23,463 nucleotides of DNA from assembly GCA_900319985.1 (NCBI GenBank), contig ONQL01000019.1:1-23463 (forward strand), given 5' to 3'. Position numbers and translations under genes: made by a program. This document shows positions 22,755 to 23,463 of this stretch, piece after piece. Positions within the stretch are counted from its first letter, which is position 1; each line of letters starts with the position of its first letter. The notes beneath the pieces were generated by a model. That model did not search any database. It had not been told where the DNA came from and worked only from the letters and a program-made list of their open reading frames with translations. The stretch comes from an uncultured Methanobrevibacter sp. Its GTDB lineage: Archaea; Methanobacteriota; Methanobacteria; Methanobacteriales; Methanobacteriaceae.

Positions 22755-23463
22755 TCAAAATCTAATAATTTCTGCCAACACTTTTTTCCCGTAAAAAATA
22801 TAATCATCCCTTTTTTTAATGGTAATGACAGTATTGTTTAAGCCTAATATTTGTGAATAGTCAATGTTATCTGAAATACTTATCAGATTATCGATATGTT
22901 TTGAATTTAACTCAGTGTCTGTCTGTGGATTGTATCCAATTCCGGAATGCTTTATGGAAATGATTGTAGACTTGTCATTGTCCCTGACAATCACATCAAT
23001 CCAATCCAAGTTATCATTTATTTCCAGAATATAAATAAGAAGTTCTTTCATTGCTAAACTAACGAGTTCAGCTGTCTTTTCATCCCTTAGAAAATCCCTA
23101 ACCTGTTGGGATAAGTATAGTGCGTCATTTTCATCTGCATGAATGGTATATTCAAGCATCTCCTCGTTTTCATCATGATGTTTTTTTAGGAAAAATCCTG
23201 AGTATTCTCCATGGGTCTTTTTATTCAAATATATTGAATATAAGTAAATAACGAGAAGTGTAGCTATTTCTGAAACTACAAATGCAAACCATATTCCGTT
23301 TTCGTTCCAGATGATGGAAAATATGAATACGAATATTACCGGAAATACCAGTCCATTCAGCAGTGTGAGGATATTTGCCAGTTTCATGTTCTGTATGGAT
23401 TGAATGTAGAATATGTATAAAAAGTTTATTGAATATGCTAAAAGACATAATGAGAATATTCTA
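22755..23463 (-). CDS. MATE-type transporter C-terminus fused to a degenerate HATPase domain (partial; 3' end altered by IS)
   Basis: The minus-strand frame is open to the right edge. In-frame codons before the Met at 23387 read FSLCLLAYSINFLYIFY and IQSIQNMKL, so the true start lies outside. The first about 85 residues are the last membrane helices of a MATE-like multidrug/Na+ antiporter (LLNGLVFPVIFVFIFSIIW, GIWFAFVVSEIATLLVIYLY). A linker leads to a domain resembling the Bergerat-fold ATPase of anti-sigma/histidine kinases: LYLSQQVRDFLRDE, LVSLAMKELLIYILE, IDVIVRDNDKSTIISIKHSG, IGYNP and LGLNNTVITIKK. The usual N-box Asn is Tyr (KELLIY) and the usual Asp before Gly is His (KHSGIG), so ATP binding is doubtful. 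After GKK the last eight codons, VLAEIIRF, and the stop come from the IS end, so the natural C-terminus has been replaced. Confidence 0.78.
   Translation of the reverse strand, partial: RIFSLCLLAYSINFLYIFYIQSIQNMKLANILTLLNGLVFPVIFVFIFSIIWNENGIWFAFVVSEIATLLVIYLYSIYLNKKTHGEYSGFFLKKHHDENEEMLEYTIHADENDALYLSQQVRDFLRDEKTAELVSLAMKELLIYILEINDNLDWIDVIVRDNDKSTIISIKHSGIGYNPQTDTELNSKHIDNLISISDNIDYSQILGLNNTVITIKKRDDYIFYGKKVLAEIIRF
22764..22781 (-). repeat. Right terminal inverted repeat of the IS1182-like element
   Basis: Reverse complement of 21303-21320. On the minus strand it is read as the codons V-L-A-E-I-I, the end of the transporter open frame. Confidence 0.85.

Larger units (their letters stand above)
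21303..22781 (+). mobile_element. Decayed IS1182-like insertion sequence (1,479 bp)
   Basis: Perfect 18-bp inverted repeats GTGTTGGCAGAAATTATT bound the element (21303-21320, and reversed at 22764-22781), and partial similarity continues inward for about ten bases. Inside is a broken transposase of IS1182 type in the plus direction. Intact members are commonly about 1.7-1.9 kb, and an internal deletion explains the shorter length. I see no clear target duplication: left flank gatattga, right flank ttttttcc. The right end overlaps the 3' end of the minus-strand transporter gene. Confidence 0.82.

Overview
The window looks like a stretch of a gut or rumen methanogen genome of the Methanobrevibacter type. 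The basis is AT-rich DNA, many large secreted adhesin-like proteins with right-handed beta-helix ('GGAIYN') and Ig-like repeats, short archaeal signal peptides ending in A-S-A-S/C-A-S, TATA-like promoters with purine-rich ribosome sites, and decayed insertion sequences. No rRNA, tRNA or CRISPR array is visible. Genus is an inference from gene content; no marker gene is present.

Layout. 1-399 (-): N-terminal part of a TnpB gene running off the left edge, apparently with an internal deletion. 598-2238 (+): secreted Ig-like protein ending in a C39-like cysteine peptidase domain. 2550-4439 (-): secreted beta-helix/Ig-like adhesin, convergent with the previous gene and closed by a perfect hairpin terminator. 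4869-8159 (+): a tight four-gene unit (a small membrane-anchored protein, two membrane-anchored TIR-domain proteins, and a secreted C-terminally anchored stalk protein) with two ATGA overlaps and one 14-base gap. 8283-14805 (+): two very large adhesin-like proteins, the second carrying an embedded papain-like (C1) peptidase. 15097-17184 (+): an Ig-like secreted protein and a short membrane-anchored protein with a Ser/Gly tail. 17866-21105 (+): a 1,080-residue beta-helix protein with three N-cap modules and no signal peptide. 21303-22781: a decayed IS1182-like element with 18-bp terminal inverted repeats. 22755-23463 (-): C-terminal part of a MATE-type transporter fused to a degenerate histidine-kinase-like ATPase domain; its last codons lie inside the IS end.

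How it fits together. Most of the window builds cell-surface or secreted proteins. The outlier is the TIR operon: two cytosolic TIR domains on membrane proteins, translationally coupled to two proteins facing outward. This is a plausible transmembrane sensing or defence module with no obvious match among the TIR defence systems I know (no ThsA-like partner). The unannotated DNA also has structure: a ~180-bp intergenic segment present twice, a decamer CGTTAATGTC (or one-base variants) at six intergenic places, several perfect hairpin-plus-T-tract terminators (less usual for archaea), and a solitary end of the same IS family.
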